Part shown: positions 28,393 through 28,873 of the stretch, in pieces
Layout of the letters: each line of letters opens with the position of its first letter
Numbering within the stretch: position 1 is the stretch's first letter
Virus record (IMG/VR): IMGVR_UViG_3300010160_000172
Coordinates: 1 to 28,873 of that record
Source of the DNA: a virus
DNA: 28,873 nt
Reading direction: 5' to 3' (one strand)
The notes under the pieces: model-generated
The model's input: only the letters and a program-made list of their open reading frames with translations
Told to the model about the DNA's origin: nothing
Databases searched by the model: none
Program-made: the position numbers and the translations under genes

Positions 28393-28873
28393 TTAATCCC
28401 ACAATGCCTCAAAGTATTTACCAAACAAACGATATCCATTAGTGATTCGTTTTTGTACCTCTGCTATACCTTCATAATCACATTTGTATGTGTGGTTAGG
28501 TCCTTCTTCAAAAGTATACAATGTTGGTTTACCGTTTTCATCCCACTTACATGGCACACTTTTCATATCAGAAACACCTGAATAAAACTTTTCTTGCCAT
28601 CCATCATTAACTTTGGATTCAAAAGCAAAAATCATTTCATCCAATACATAATCCCACCGAGCAAAATGATGGCCATCAACGTCATATTCATCTTTAGCTG
28701 GTGAAGTCCAAGATTGTAATTCTATTGGTACATCTCCATCAGCAACATTCGGTGCACCATGTTTCTCAGCATTCAACTGTTTCAACATAGGCAGAATGAT
28801 ATCAGCCAATGTATGATCCATTGACCATGTATCATAACGGTCAATCTTTACATAATCAATTTTTGGATGAATG
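28393..28873 (-). CDS. Conserved phage protein (5' end outside window)
   Basis: The frame is open to the right edge: the codons before the internal Met at 28821 read IHPKIDYVKIDRYDTWS, which look coding and continuous with MDHTLADIILPMLKQLNAEK, so the gene starts beyond the window. It continues PVGDVPIEL-like, then HHFARWDYVLDEMIFAFESK and a Trp-rich end (LFGKYFEALWD). I associate the pattern with a conserved uncharacterised protein of T4-like aquatic phages. The VDRYD..SMDHTLA and WDYVLDEMIFAF helices are the best markers. Function unknown. Confidence 0.65.
   Translation of the reverse strand, partial: IHPKIDYVKIDRYDTWSMDHTLADIILPMLKQLNAEKHGAPNVADGDVPIELQSWTSPAKDEYDVDGHHFARWDYVLDEMIFAFESKVNDGWQEKFYSGVSDMKSVPCKWDENGKPTLYTFEEGPNHTYKCDYEGIAEVQKRITNGYRLFGKYFEALWD

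Noticed and set aside
1-28873. CRISPR array, insertion sequence, integrase or attachment site
   Set aside because: No spaced direct repeats, transposase or integrase motifs, or terminal inverted repeats were seen on either strand; the only tandem repeats are inside coding genes.

Overview
The window is part of a T4-superfamily contractile-tailed phage (myovirus) genome, AT-rich and densely coded. It carries recognisable homologues of T4 gp25, gp5 (split), gp27, gp53, gp48/gp54, gp4, a gp19-type tube protein, gp26, gp32, gp59 and gp33. The combination of many 2-oxoglutarate oxygenase-fold genes, radical-SAM enzymes and small conserved proteins is typical of aquatic T4-like phages. A signal-peptide-bearing outer-membrane beta-barrel protein and a permuted (two-piece) tmRNA point to a Gram-negative host. 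Permuted tmRNAs are known from Alphaproteobacteria, some Betaproteobacteria and some cyanobacteria, so a proteobacterial host is my best inference; the species cannot be read from the sequence.

Layout. (1) 1-6053, minus strand: baseplate module, with gp25 (cut by the window edge), a fibre-like protein, a beta-helical spike, a gp5 OB-domain protein, a gp27-like hub, gp53 and a tube cap. (2) 6089-11452, plus strand: gp4, a conserved unknown, a tube-family protein, gp26 with an apparent -1 frameshift extension, a hub protein carrying a GH19-type lysozyme domain, and a tape-measure-like protein. This block ends at a UUCG-loop terminator that serves the opposing gp32 gene. (3) 11510-14621, minus: gp32, a HAD nucleotidase, the gp59 helicase loader, the gp33 late-transcription coactivator, a SleB-type lysin and a small conserved protein. 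(4) 14711-16852, minus: an outer-membrane barrel protein, an Asp/Asn-hydroxylase-like protein, a permuted tmRNA, an HNH endonuclease and a tiny membrane peptide. (5) 16886-25891, minus: a beta-propeller virion-type protein, a RecB-like nuclease, a cobalamin-type radical-SAM enzyme, four oxygenase-fold proteins in a row, two small unknowns, a cysteine-rich anchored protein and a SPASM radical-SAM enzyme. (6) 25919-28873, minus: small conserved phage proteins, several of them membrane proteins, joined by ATGA/TAATG overlaps.

How it fits together. Regions 1 and 2 build the tail. The T4 gp5 lysozyme domain is missing from the hub, and a GH19-type domain in the plus-strand hub block probably replaces it. 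gp33 implies T4-style late transcription, and a recurring (C/A)TAAATA element lies before many genes. The standout features are the phage-encoded permuted tmRNA with the tag ANESSYRLAA, the gp26 frameshift, and the modification-enzyme island of two radical-SAM enzymes and four oxygenase-fold proteins, with a fifth near the tmRNA. That island includes a Cys-rich protein directly beside the SPASM enzyme.
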